Source of the DNA: VBDM01 sp963699535
GTDB taxonomy: Bacteria > Pseudomonadota > Gammaproteobacteria > Burkholderiales > SG8-39
Direction of reading: 5' to 3'
Length of the DNA: 64,000 bases
Assembly: GCA_963699535.1 (NCBI GenBank)
Contig: CAVOUJ010000021.1
Location: 1 to 64,000 of the forward strand
Shown: positions 24,736 through 33,357 of the stretch, one piece after another
How the letters are laid out: the number at the start of each line of letters is the position of its first letter
How positions within the stretch are numbered: position 1 is the first letter of the stretch
Position numbers and translations under genes: made by a program
Notes under the pieces: model-generated
Database searches by the model: none
What the model saw: the letters and a program-made list of their open reading frames with translations, nothing else
Told to the model about the DNA's origin: nothing

Positions 24736-25095
24736 GGGTTTCAGTCCCCAGGCAAGGCTCGAATGCCGTTGTCATACTAGCAGGGACCAAAGTCAGCGTC
24801 AGTCTTTCCAGCTTGGGCCTCAGGGAGGCGCATTTTCAACGCGGAATGAGCCCAAAGCCGCTCTGGTGGGTCGTCGATCATTCCAGACATGGTTGATCAC
24901 GTCGGATCACGACATGAACGTTGTGGCTTAAGACACTGGCGCAGTTGAAGGCGTTGCCAGACAGCAGCGCGGCGGTCAAAAAAGCATCAGCGACGACGAC
25001 GCCACGCGTCTGACAAATCACCGGAAAGAACCTGAATAATTCTCTCGCCCAGGCTCATGCCTCATTTGAGATTGACTCGAAGTCGGTGAGTGCGT
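24736..25095. other. Intergenic region, no gene seen
   Basis: About 360 bases between two minus-strand repeat-protein genes. It must contain the promoter of the giant fusion gene and any terminator of the gene to its right. No hexamer pair, hairpin with T-run or coding frame with recognisable homology was found. Confidence 0.5.
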
Positions 25096-25870
25096 CTACT
25101 GACTCCACAGGCTCGGCCGCTCACTGCCGACCCACGCCGGGTTGTGTCCGCGGCCTGACTTATCCGAGATGTCGCTGGGTGTGGGGTCGAGATTCAGGTA
25201 CCAGATGTTTGCGGCACCGGCATTGGTCGAAAGCGGCGAGTTCGCTTCGCTCAGGATGTCCGCGACCGACAGGTTGGTCGAATAGACCTGGATCCCTCGC
25301 AGGACCCCACAGTAAATCTCGTGGCCCCGCCCGGCATTCGGATTGGGGGGAACGATCCACGGCGCATCGCCCCAGGTCAGGGCCGGCATCGGCGGGTTTA
25401 TGTTTCCGTATGAGGATTCGCTGGTGGTGTGGTCGATGAACTTCGAGGTGTCCGGCAGATCGTAGTAGAAGATCGTCCGTTTCCCGCTGCCCGTGTCCCA
25501 GGCGACCAGCGCCTGCGTGTACCAGCGCTTGTAAACTACCGGAACCGGCGGATCTCCGAATAAATCGGCACCACGGTCTGTGGCAATTTCCCAATAGTGC
25601 GTGTTCCCGGTCGGTGGATTCTGAGGAAAGGGATGGGCGCCGTAAAAGCTGTTCGGCTGCGTCCCATCCCACCAGAACTCATCTCCGCCGGTTCCCCAGA
25701 AGAAAGTAACGTAATAGCCCGGCTGCTGCCTCGGATAGGCTCGCCAGATGTAGGTCGCCGGATAGATCTTGAGCGGAGGATTCGCGAGCTGAGGGTCCAG
25801 GAACTGGAACCGCGTCGTCGCTCGCGCCCCGGGGCAGTCGGCCGTCGGCGAAGCGGTTACCGAACCAGGG
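25096..25870 (-). repeat. Shared C-terminal module, copy 2 (intact)
   Basis: Intact counterpart of 16827-17590. The match starts at the stop codon and continues to the FGLDFPGS motif, then gives way to unrelated linker and Ig-like modules. Confidence 0.75.
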
Positions 25871-26766
25871 AAGTCCAACCCAAAGATCGTGCCCGCCGCA
25901 GTGACGGTTACCGTCACGGATGCGCTGGCGGTCCCGCCCGTCCCGGCGCAGGAAAGAGTGAATGTGCTGGTCACGGTCAGCGCACCGGTGGATTGACCGG
26001 TGCTGTTGGAAAGCGGCTTGCTGCCAGACCATGCGCCGGTAGCAAGGCACGAGGTGGCATTGGTCGACGACCATGTGAGCGTGGAAGACCCGCCGCTCGC
26101 GACCGATGTTGGATTTGCCGCCAGCGACACCGTGGGGGCGGGCGCTACCGTCACCGTTGCGGATGCGCTGGCTGTCCCACCCGTCCCGGTGCAGGAAAGA
26201 GTGAACGTGCTGGTAACGGTCAGCGGACCGGTGGACTGCCCCGTGCTGTTGGAAAGCGGCTTGCTGCCAGACCATGCGCCGGAAGCAAGGCAGGAACCGG
26301 TGGCATTGGTTGACGCCCAGGTGAGCGTGGAAGATCCGCCGCTCGCGATCGTCGTCGGGTTTGCCGCGAGCGACACCGTAGGAGCTGGGGGCGGCGGTGG
26401 CATGCCCAACACGGTGACTCCCGCCGAGGCATTTGCAGTACCTCCCGGGCCGGTACAGGTCAGGGAGTAGGTGCTGCTCGCGGTCAGCGGGCCGATGGAT
26501 TGGTTGCCGGACGGCATCATGGCGCCCGACCACGCCCCCGAGGCGGAACAAGAGGTCGCGTTCGTCGAGGACCAGGTGAGCATCGAAGAATCCCCGCTCG
26601 CGACCGACGTCGGGTTCGCCGTCAGCGACACGGTCGGCGCTGGTGGTGTGCCGCCCCCCGAGCCGGTGAACGCCACTGGCTCACCCGCACCGCTGCAGGC
26701 GGCGATTGCCAAGGCAAGCAGGGAAACGAGCAGTAGGCTACTTATTCGCAAGATAGGGATTCCCAT
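25096..26766 (-). CDS. Ig-like-repeat lipoprotein with jelly-roll-like C-terminal module
   Basis: About 556 residues and intact. A lipoprotein signal (SSLLLVSLLALAIAACSG) is followed by three Ig-like modules (PTVSLAANPTSVASGGSS, SCLATGAWSGSK, FTLSCAGTGG). A C-terminal module of about 290 residues then matches the end of the giant fusion. The Cys of the lipobox predicts an outer-membrane or periplasmic lipoprotein. I prefer the ATG at 26764-26766, which gives a short basic signal head, over an ATG 45 bases upstream; AAGGA lies directly against the chosen start, so the upstream one remains possible. This copy shows what the broken relatives should look like. A carbohydrate-binding surface role is inferred. 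Confidence 0.75.
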   Translation of the reverse strand: MGIPILRISSLLLVSLLALAIAACSGAGEPVAFTGSGGGTPPAPTVSLTANPTSVASGDSSMLTWSSTNATSCSASGAWSGAMMPSGNQSIGPLTASSTYSLTCTGPGGTANASAGVTVLGMPPPPPAPTVSLAANPTTIASGGSSTLTWASTNATGSCLASGAWSGSKPLSNSTGQSTGPLTVTSTFTLSCTGTGGTASASATVTVAPAPTVSLAANPTSVASGGSSTLTWSSTNATSCLATGAWSGSKPLSNSTGQSTGALTVTSTFTLSCAGTGGTASASVTVTVTAAGTIFGLDFPGSVTASPTADCPGARATTRFQFLDPQLANPPLKIYPATYIWRAYPRQQPGYYVTFFWGTGGDEFWWDGTQPNSFYGAHPFPQNPPTGNTHYWEIATDRGADLFGDPPVPVVYKRWYTQALVAWDTGSGKRTIFYYDLPDTSKFIDHTTSESSYGNINPPMPALTWGDAPWIVPPNPNAGRGHEIYCGVLRGIQVYSTNLSVADILSEANSPLSTNAGAANIWYLNLDPTPSDISDKSGRGHNPAWVGSERPSLWSQ

Positions 26767-26969
26767 TCCTTGAGCGACCCAGCGACTTTGCGCGAGAGCC
26801 TCGATTCCCATAATGCAACGAAAAACACTACATAATAGGGTGCCCGGCGGCTGGTTTCACGGTAATAGTTGTCACGCAGGCGGTATCTCCGCCGGCGCAT
26901 TCGACTTCTCCTGCGTATTCGACAGGGGGTCTCGAAAGGGTCACCCAAGATCCACGCCAGCCCACAAGG

Positions 26970-29264
26970 GCGCGTCCATCATGAAGCCGGAACCGCTCGA
27001 CACACCTGCGCCGACGGAAGGCTTTCGCTGGAGGTGCTGAAGAGCCTGCGCATTGTGTCTTGCATGCGGCCCAAGCCCGATTGGGCGAGCAGGAATCCTG
27101 CTTGGGCAAACCTCGTTGGTGCGCTCAGGGATGCCAGAGGGGGGATTGGGCCGCACACGATACCGCTTATTTCGGGCCGGGTGCTCGAGCAGGGTGCGCT
27201 CGGCGCCCACGAAGGGTTGTAGACCTGGAAATTGTCGCCGGCGACGCCGTTGTAATTGTAGACGCGGACCTCATTCAATTTGCTTGGGCACTGGAAGGAT
27301 ACGTTTGCGACGTCCCCGACCATGGCGATGGTCCTGAGAGGCTGTCCGGGCGGCGCAGCGAACCGGGTGTTGTTGATCACCACCAATTTGTCCTCCATCC
27401 AGCAGCCGTTGACCGATCCGACGATCGGGACGTTGACGTTTTGGAGGTTGCGCAGGAACGAATTCTCTATGGTCAGATTGGGTACCGGGCTACCGTGCCC
27501 GGCTTCCGGGGCGATGATGCCCTCCTGCATCCCCTGGATGTCGGCATTCTTGATGACGATGGCCTTCGCCATGTAATCGGCGAAGAACACACCGTCGCCG
27601 CAGCAGCGGCTGACCCCCGACACGTAATTGCCGCGGATCTTCAGCCCGTCGAAGGTCACTTTCGCGCCCGGATAGATGTAGACCGCCTTGTTGTAGATGT
27701 GCCAGGCGGTGAAATTCTTCACCACGCTCTCCAGCTCGGTATAAGGAGCGCTCGGATCGAGGGAGTTGATCCACCAGTAGGTCATGCCGCCTTGCATGGC
27801 CCCGTAGGCTTCGTTGTTCTCGAATTGCAGCAGCGGCAGGTTGTTGCCGTCCCGGGCCGTGAATTGGCCGGCCTGAGTCGTATCGGCCCCCTTGAAGTTG
27901 GGCACCGCGATGCTGCCCAGCTTGCGGAACTGCAGGGCGAACCCCATGGAGGCTTCCGTCGTGGGATTCTGGAAATTGGCCGCGACGTTGTTCCTCACGT
28001 AGTTGTTGGGGCCCCTGAACCAGAAGCCCACGCCCTCGGTGCCCATGGCCATTCTCGCTTGGTCCTGGGGCTCGGCGGCGCCGGGCTCGTCGGGCTCGCC
28101 GATACCGCGCAGCGCAAAGTTGTGGTCGAACACATTGAAGCTCTCCGACCCGTCTTCGGTCGCGATCGCCGAACCGTTGTAGTTGTAGACGACGTTGTCC
28201 TGGATCAATCCGTAGTGGCTGCCGTGGACGGCGATGCCCCATTTGAATTTCGTCTCGGCCGAGCCGCCATCGATGGCATTGCCCAGCAAGGTGAACTGAT
28301 AGCCGTTAGCCGGGCTGGGAAGCGGGCCGCTCAAGCGGTGGATGTGGACCGGATAGCGCCCGATGTGATTGGTCGTGTTATCCAGGGGCAGATAGGTCGT
28401 GCGCCCCATGTCCCTGAACAGGACGTAGCGCATGTCGACGTCGGCCACGCGTGTGCCCAGCATGTGCCCGCGGGTGCCCGCGGGATTCTCCGAGCGGACC
28501 ACGACATTCCGCGTCAGGTTGCCCACGTGCGGCAGGAGCAGTTCCGGCGTAGCGTTCTCCAACACGGCGTGCGCGCCCAGGTGGTCGTAGGTCAGGGCGC
28601 TGTTGAGCGTGAGGGTCGTGCCGTTGATGGCCAGCACGGTGCGTTCTTCCCATTGGTTGACGGCGTTGATCCAACCGCCCCCGGTGACTTCGCTTTCCTT
28701 GATGTGACGGGTGTCGGGCAGGACGAGCCGGTCACCGACGTTCCATCCGGACACCGCCTCAGACAAGCTCAAGGTCGTATTCCCCATATGCGGCTCGGCC
28801 GCCAAGCGCACGAAGGTCGGCGTCTTCACGCTGCCGTGCATCGTCAGTTTCCCGAACACAATGATCCCCGTGCCGAACTGATCCGGGTCGGAAACGCCGT
28901 TACCGAAGGGCGAATTGGCGATGACGATCTCGGCCGTCACATTGGTGTCGATCGGGGCGGCGCTGGTGCCCACTTCCAGCACCCCGGTGCTCATCACCTG
29001 CAGGTTGGTGACCTTCAGGCTGGTATCGACCCCGGTCGCGAACGCCAGCTTGCCGTTGACCGAGACCGTGTAGGCGATCGCGCTGGTGTCATCGAGGGTG
29101 ACGCTGTGCCCTTGGGCAATCTTGGCAACGTTGTTGGCGCCAGGAACCAGGCCTCCGACCCAGGTCGCGCCGCTCGCCCAGCTCCCGCTTCCCGCAGATT
29201 GGATGATCGCGTGCACACTGTCTGACGAAAAATCCGGAATGTTCTCCGGCAGCACCACCGGCGG
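26970..29264 (-). repeat. 2.3-kb duplicated segment, copy 2
   Basis: Second copy of 9941-12235. It ends on the right within the proline codons of the linker, where this gene continues into Ig-like modules instead of the short linker and signal of copy 1. Confidence 0.9.
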
Positions 29265-29606
29265 CGGGGGAGGTGGCGGCGGCGTACCCGACACGGTGAC
29301 GGTCGTCGAGGCGCTGGCACTGCCGCCCGATCCGGTGCAGGTGAGGGAGATAGCTGCGGCTCCGTGAGTGCGCCGCTCGACTGGCTGCCGGAAGTGGCCT
29401 TGCTGCCCGACCATGCGCCTGAAGCGATGCAGGAGGTGGCGTTGGTCGACGACCAGGTGAGCGTGGAGGATCGCGCCGCTCGCGACCGAGGTCGGGTTCG
29501 CCGTCAGCGACACCGTGGGACGCGGAAACACGGTGACGGTCGCAGAGGCGCTGGCACTGCCGCCCGATCCGGTGCAGGTGAGGGAGAACGTGCCGGAACT
29601 CGTCAA
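26979..29606 (-). CDS. G8-domain beta-helix protein, in-frame C-terminal piece
   Basis: The 875-codon frame holds remnants of two Ig-like modules (the middle part out of frame), a proline linker, the G8 domain (WASGATWVGGLVPGANN) and the whole beta-helix region to the stop at 26979. Compared with the copy at 9950-12403 it differs mainly in one patch of about 25 residues after the G8 domain, where this copy reads EPHMGNTTLSLSEAVSGWN. The apparent Met start is inside an Ig-like module, so the true start lies upstream at about 30138. Confidence 0.7.
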   Translation of the reverse strand: MTSSGTFSLTCTGSGGSASASATVTVFPRPTVSLTANPTSVASGAILHAHLVVDQRHLLHRFRRMVGQQGHFRQPVERRTHGAAAISLTCTGSGGSASASTTVTVSGTPPPPPPPPVVLPENIPDFSSDSVHAIIQSAGSGSWASGATWVGGLVPGANNVAKIAQGHSVTLDDTSAIAYTVSVNGKLAFATGVDTSLKVTNLQVMSTGVLEVGTSAAPIDTNVTAEIVIANSPFGNGVSDPDQFGTGIIVFGKLTMHGSVKTPTFVRLAAEPHMGNTTLSLSEAVSGWNVGDRLVLPDTRHIKESEVTGGGWINAVNQWEERTVLAINGTTLTLNSALTYDHLGAHAVLENATPELLLPHVGNLTRNVVVRSENPAGTRGHMLGTRVADVDMRYVLFRDMGRTTYLPLDNTTNHIGRYPVHIHRLSGPLPSPANGYQFTLLGNAIDGGSAETKFKWGIAVHGSHYGLIQDNVVYNYNGSAIATEDGSESFNVFDHNFALRGIGEPDEPGAAEPQDQARMAMGTEGVGFWFRGPNNYVRNNVAANFQNPTTEASMGFALQFRKLGSIAVPNFKGADTTQAGQFTARDGNNLPLLQFENNEAYGAMQGGMTYWWINSLDPSAPYTELESVVKNFTAWHIYNKAVYIYPGAKVTFDGLKIRGNYVSGVSRCCGDGVFFADYMAKAIVIKNADIQGMQEGIIAPEAGHGSPVPNLTIENSFLRNLQNVNVPIVGSVNGCWMEDKLVVINNTRFAAPPGQPLRTIAMVGDVANVSFQCPSKLNEVRVYNYNGVAGDNFQVYNPSWAPSAPCSSTRPEISGIVCGPIPPLASLSAPTRFAQAGFLLAQSGLGRMQDTMRRLFSTSSESLPSAQVCRAVPAS

Positions 29607-30138
29607 TGCGCCGCTCGACTGGCTGCCGGAAGTGGCCTTGCTGCCCGACCATGCGCCCGAAGCGCTGCAGGAGGTGGCGTTGGTCGACGACCAGGTGAGC
29701 GTGGAAGATGCACCGCTCGCAGACAGAGGTCGGGTTCGCTGTCAGCGACACCGTGGGAACCGGGGGCGGCGGCGGCGTGCCCGACACCATGACGGTCGCC
29801 GAGGTGCTTGAACTGCCTCCGGGACCGGTACAGGTTAGAGAGAAACTGCTGCTCACAGTGAGCGTGCCGGTTGACTGACTGCCGGAAATCCCCTTGCTGC
29901 CGGACCATGCGCCAGAGGCCGAACAAGAGTTTGCGTTCGTCGAGGACCAGGCGAGACTGGAAGACCCGCCGCTTGCGACCGACCCCGGGTTCACAGCAAG
30001 GAACACGATCGGCGATGGTGGCGGAAGTGCGTAATCTGCCCACGTCGTGGGGACCGATCCCCCGCCGCCGCAGGCGGCAATCGCCAAGGTGATAAGGGGA
30101 GCGAGCTGCGATGTAAGCGTTCGCAGTGACGTGTGCAT
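29089..30138 (-). CDS. N-terminal piece: lipoprotein signal and Ig-like modules
   Basis: The frame begins MHTSLRTLTSQLAPLITLAI and runs into AACGGGG, a lipoprotein signal. One complete Ig-like module follows (SPIVFLAVNPGSVASGGSSS, SCSASGAWSGSKG, FSLTCTGPGG), and then the start of a second, where the frame is lost near 29722. Codons after that point to 29089 are read out of frame. The signal and the DNA just upstream resemble those of the lipoprotein gene starting at 26766. Confidence 0.6.
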   Translation of the reverse strand: MHTSLRTLTSQLAPLITLAIAACGGGGSVPTTWADYALPPPSPIVFLAVNPGSVASGGSSSLAWSSTNANSCSASGAWSGSKGISGSQSTGTLTVSSSFSLTCTGPGGSSSTSATVMVSGTPPPPPVPTVSLTANPTSVCERCIFHAHLVVDQRHLLQRFGRMVGQQGHFRQPVERRIDEFRHVLPHLHRIGRQCQRLCDRHRVSASHGVADGEPDLGRERRDPPRSPGRRPTPPPASLQAHGRAARPLPAASRAAHSRSRSYLPHLHRIGRQCQRLDDRHRVGYAAATSPAAGGAAGEHSGFFVRQCARDHPICGKRELGERRDLGRRPGSWRQQRCQDCPRAQRHPR

Positions 30139-30458
30139 TCGCAAGATAGCGATCCCGATCTCGTTGAACGACACAGCGACTTTCCGCGGCAATTCGGATT
30201 CGGATGATCTACGAGGAGTGGCAAACGACAAAGCGGCGGACGCATCGCTTCGCGGCAATACTTCTCAAGCTGCTTGAAAATTATTTGCCGCGAATGAAAA
30301 CTGTCGGCGATTGGCGACGCATCTGCGATGGGTCACGTCTCCGATCGGCGACACCCGGAAAATGCCGCGAGGATGGGAAATCTCGCCGCGATGCTCGAGA
30401 TCTTCTGCCAACTTATACTAAGGGCTGCTGCTCACTCCACATCACCGCAACATCAACC
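30139..30458. other. Divergent intergenic region
   Basis: The region separates the minus-strand Ig/G8 lipoprotein from the plus-strand SGNH hydrolase. About 50 bases next to the lipoprotein start resemble those next to the start at 26766. No convincing promoter hexamers were found; open frames here have no recognisable homology. Confidence 0.45.
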
Positions 30459-31310
30459 ATGCGCTCGATCATCTGTGGTGTCGCCCTGCTGCAACTCTTT
30501 GCCACGGCCGTGCCGGCCGCCGAACCTCTGCCACAGGCCTGGGACTATGCCGCCGCCATGAAGAAAGTCGCGGCAAAATTCACCGGCAGGCAAGGCGTCG
30601 TGATTCATGTTGGCGATTCGATCACCTATGCCAGTCCCTATGGCCAATGGGCCACCGCTGGCCAGGGAAAGGGCGAGGACGACAAAGCCCTCCTCGCCTG
30701 GATGCACACAGGAAGCAACGACGACACCGACGGCTGGTATCTGGCCCGCTTCGACCATCCGGCCGAAGGCCGCAGCTATACCGCGGCAGGGGGAATTCGC
30801 CTTGACGAAATGCTCGCCGGCGGACGCGGCGGCATGCCCGCGCTGGCCGAACTTGTCAGGACCTACCGGCCGCAAATGGTGGTGCTGATGCTAGGCAGCA
30901 ACGATGCTTCGCAGACTCGCACGGTCAGGGATTACCGCCGCGATGTGGAAACCGCGGTGAAGACGATCTTGGCCGCCCACGCAATCCCGATCGTCTCGAC
31001 GATCCCGCCGCATATCGACCAGCAGGAACTGGCCAAATCGTACAATGTCGCCCTCCGTGAAGTCGCCCGCCAACACGAGCTCCCGCTGATCGACTACGAG
31101 CGGGAGATCCTCACCCGACGCCCGAACGACTGGAATGGCACCCTGCTGAACGAAAACGACCTGCATCCCACCGCCCAGACCGGCGGCGAGAACGGCGTGA
31201 AGGCCAGCTCGGCCCCAACCGACGACAACCTCAAGAACAGCGGCTACCTGCTCCGTGGTTGGCTTTCGGTCAGGAAAATCGGCGAAGTGAAGCGCAAGGT
31301 GCTGGACTGA
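30459..31310 (+). CDS. Secreted SGNH/GDSL-family hydrolase
   Basis: A 283-residue protein with a signal peptide (CGVALLQLFATAVPAAE). Block I is VIHVGDSITYASPY (catalytic Ser), block III is MLGSNDAS, and block V is NDLHPT (Asp and His), completing an SGNH esterase triad. Such enzymes deacetylate or de-esterify polysaccharides or lipids outside the cell. The ATG at 30459 is chosen because the signal peptide begins there. The overall style, including the ending SVRKIGEVKRKVLD, reminds me of hydrolases from Planctomycetes and Verrucomicrobia, which hints at transfer; this is from memory and was not searched. Confidence 0.8.
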   Translation: MRSIICGVALLQLFATAVPAAEPLPQAWDYAAAMKKVAAKFTGRQGVVIHVGDSITYASPYGQWATAGQGKGEDDKALLAWMHTGSNDDTDGWYLARFDHPAEGRSYTAAGGIRLDEMLAGGRGGMPALAELVRTYRPQMVVLMLGSNDASQTRTVRDYRRDVETAVKTILAAHAIPIVSTIPPHIDQQELAKSYNVALREVARQHELPLIDYEREILTRRPNDWNGTLLNENDLHPTAQTGGENGVKASSAPTDDNLKNSGYLLRGWLSVRKIGEVKRKVLD

Positions 31311-31338
31311 TCGCGGGCCTCGCGAGCCACACTGCGCG
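31308..31338. repeat. Imperfect direct repeat, left copy
   Basis: The sequence ACTGATCGCGGGCC plus TCGCGAGCCACACTGCG recurs at 33240-33273 with a four-base insertion and one substitution. It overlaps the stop codon of the SGNH gene. Together with the right copy it flanks the hisB relic and the MBL gene. Confidence 0.5.
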
Positions 31339-31444
31339 ATCCGCACCGCGTCCACCAAGACCAGACTTCCTGGCGACGCGTTTGCTCAACGATAAGAAGA
31401 TCAATCGTCCCGTCAACTGATTCCACTCGCGGACCGAGCCTGCC

Positions 31445-31640
31445 GGGAAAGTGAAAGAATCGATGGGCAGGTCGCCCTGTGGCCCGCACGGTGAGGTCGA
31501 TTAGAGCCTGTGGCAGGACAATTGCTACAGCATGTGGTCGAGGAAGCCGATGCCGGGCTGGACAGTCGTAGATGCCCGTGCCGTCTGGATCGACACTCGC
31601 CGACACCTGGGTTTCCTTGGTTTTGCGTTCGACGCTGGGG
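31445..31640 (-). pseudogene. hisB: hisB (imidazoleglycerol-phosphate dehydratase) relic
   Basis: On the minus strand the frames together read RKTKETQVSASVDPDGTGIY, then PGIGFLDHML, then LIDLTVRATG and GDLPID. This matches the N-terminal HisB block R-x-T-KET..V..DLDGTG..STGIGFLDHM-EQL..H..IDL...GDLHID. The relic has at least two frame changes, and in-frame stops follow HML and the next Leu. About 65 codons remain of a family near 195 residues long. No other his gene is nearby. It is clearly non-functional even if one indel were an error. Confidence 0.75.
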
Positions 31641-31778
31641 CACCCCCTGGGTCCGGCCCGGGACGGCCAGAAATCGGCGCGGTTTCTACACTTTCGGGGA
31701 CACGCATGCCAGTGCCGAGGCGTATCAATGGCGTGATACCCTTCGGCGGGTAGGCTGCAGCGGAGCAATGAGAGCATC

Positions 31779-33185
31779 ATGGCATTCACCTTTGAGACCT
31801 TGGGCAACGCGACGGTACAGTTCGCGGTCGACGGCAAGCCGATCCTCAGCACCGATCCCTGGCTCGCCGGCACCTGCTATTTCGGCAGCTGGGCGCTCGA
31901 CCATGCGCTGACCGAGGCGGAGATCGGCCGCATCCTGGACTCCGAGTACATTTGGATCTCGCACGGGCATCCCGACCACCTACATCACGAGTCGCTCGCC
32001 CGCTTGCCCAAGGGCAAGACCATCATGGTGCCCGATCACTACGACCGCGACATCGCGGACTTCCTCGCCGCTGAGGGCTTTAAGGTCGAGATCCTGGCGT
32101 ACCGGAAATGGCGCCGCCTGCACCCCGGGCTCGAGGTGTTGTGCATCGACAACGAGAACCAGGACGCCATCCTGATCACCCGGTTCGGCGACGCGCTGGT
32201 GATCAATCTCAACGATTCCCCCTCGTTCGGCGAGGAGGGATTCATCGCCGGTCTAGTCAAGGCGCATCCGAACGACCAGGTGTTCGCGTTGGCGCTGTGC
32301 TCGATCGATGCCGACATGCTGAATTTCGTCGATGCCGAAGGCCGTCGGGTGGTGGAGGGACCGGAGGTGCGCAAGCCCGGCGCGATCTGGGCGCTGGCCC
32401 GGCGGGTCGAGCAACTGGGCGCCCGGTTTTACTGCTGCTCCTCCTCCCAGCACGTGTATGTGCGCGCCGACACGGTGTGGGCGAACCCCTATCGCATCAC
32501 GATCGAAGACCTGCGGCGGCATTGGAACCGGCCGAAGGTGGCGCTGATCCCGCCCTTCGTCACCATGGACGTCGCCACCGGCCGCTTCGTCGAGAATCAT
32601 CCGAACGGGCAGACCGACTTTAGCCAAGTCACCGACCGGACCGGGGACGACGACTGGAACGAGCGCTTGTCGGCCGAAGAATGGGACAAGGTCGAGGCGT
32701 TCTTCCGGCGCTTCGAATTGCTCGGCCGGCACATCGCCTTCGTCGAGGTCGCGGTCGGCGGAGAGGTACGGCGCGTGCCCACACGTCCGGGGCGGTCGGC
32801 GCGCGCGGATGGCGGCGACGGCGTCACCTTCTACGTGCCACGCCGGTCGCTCCTCGACACCGTCGCCTATGGCTATTTCGACGACCTGCTGATCGGGAAC
32901 TTCATGCGCACCCGGTTGCACGGCCGGGCCAGCCTGTATCCATATGTGAGCCCGGTGATCGCTAAGCTCGGCGGCAATGCCAAGGTGTTCGATCGCCGCC
33001 AGCATTTGGCGTTCCTGTGGCGCTATCTCCGTCGCAATCCGGTGGGCTTCCTGCGCTGGCGCCTGGAGCGATGGAGTAATTTCGTCCTAGTGCCGGCGAT
33101 CCGCGACTGGGCGGCGCGATTGGGCGTGTTCGGCATGCTGAAGCGGATCTACCGCGGCTGGATTCTCCGCGATCCGATGAAGTAG
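31779..33185 (+). CDS. MBL-fold metallo-hydrolase
   Basis: A 468-residue protein with the metallo-beta-lactamase metal motif SHGHPDHLHHE near residues 59-69. The N-terminus TFETLGNATVQF and STDPWLAG resemble UlaG-like and CMP-sialic-acid-hydroxylase-like members. A later NDSP, then CSSSQHVYV, and a basic C-terminal tail of about 100 residues follow. It is probably a cytoplasmic Zn or Fe hydrolase or oxygenase-like protein; no substrate can be assigned. Codon use looks regular, with strong GC3. It stands alone between the hisB relic and the convergent adhesin-propeller gene. Confidence 0.75.
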   Translation: MAFTFETLGNATVQFAVDGKPILSTDPWLAGTCYFGSWALDHALTEAEIGRILDSEYIWISHGHPDHLHHESLARLPKGKTIMVPDHYDRDIADFLAAEGFKVEILAYRKWRRLHPGLEVLCIDNENQDAILITRFGDALVINLNDSPSFGEEGFIAGLVKAHPNDQVFALALCSIDADMLNFVDAEGRRVVEGPEVRKPGAIWALARRVEQLGARFYCCSSSQHVYVRADTVWANPYRITIEDLRRHWNRPKVALIPPFVTMDVATGRFVENHPNGQTDFSQVTDRTGDDDWNERLSAEEWDKVEAFFRRFELLGRHIAFVEVAVGGEVRRVPTRPGRSARADGGDGVTFYVPRRSLLDTVAYGYFDDLLIGNFMRTRLHGRASLYPYVSPVIAKLGGNAKVFDRRQHLAFLWRYLRRNPVGFLRWRLERWSNFVLVPAIRDWAARLGVFGMLKRIYRGWILRDPMK

Positions 33186-33239
33186 CAGCCCCGCGCGCCT
33201 CACGGAAGGCTGCGCACCAATTCGGCGGCGAGGTCGAGG

Positions 33240-33273
33240 GACTGATCGCGGGCCAAATTCGCGAGCCATACTG
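33240..33273. repeat. Imperfect direct repeat, right copy
   Basis: Right partner of 31308-31338. On the minus strand it lies in a short open stretch ending DDAVWLANLARDQSLDLAAE, which looks like the tail of a lost gene; the left copy gives AVWLA in one frame and RDQS in a shifted one. Confidence 0.45.
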
Positions 33274-33357
33274 CGTCATCGACACTACCGGCAGGGTAAA
33301 GGCAAGGCGAGGGATTACCCCCGCCTCCTGCTGGATCAACAGCTGAGTCGCCGGCGA

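Larger units (their letters stand above)
26979..30138 (-). pseudogene. Ig-like-repeat/G8 beta-helix lipoprotein, broken by about three indels
   Basis: Homology joins a lipoprotein signal (APLITLAIAACGGGG, from an ATG at 30138), three Ig-like modules, a Pro linker and the complete G8/beta-helix region found at 9950-12403. The frame is lost near 29722 (extra base in NPTSV|ASG), again near 29475 (extra base in VASG), and regained near 29355. Each break falls in an Ig-like module. If the indels are sequencing errors this is one protein of about 1,050 residues with the G8 domain held on an Ig-like stalk. Confidence 0.65.

Noticed and set aside
30325..30345. GG-N10-GC spaced sequence upstream of the SGNH gene resembling a sigma-54 site
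   Set aside because: It matches only the invariant GG and GC (TGGCGA...CTGC), lies over 110 bases from the start codon, and such spacing is common by chance in GC-rich DNA.
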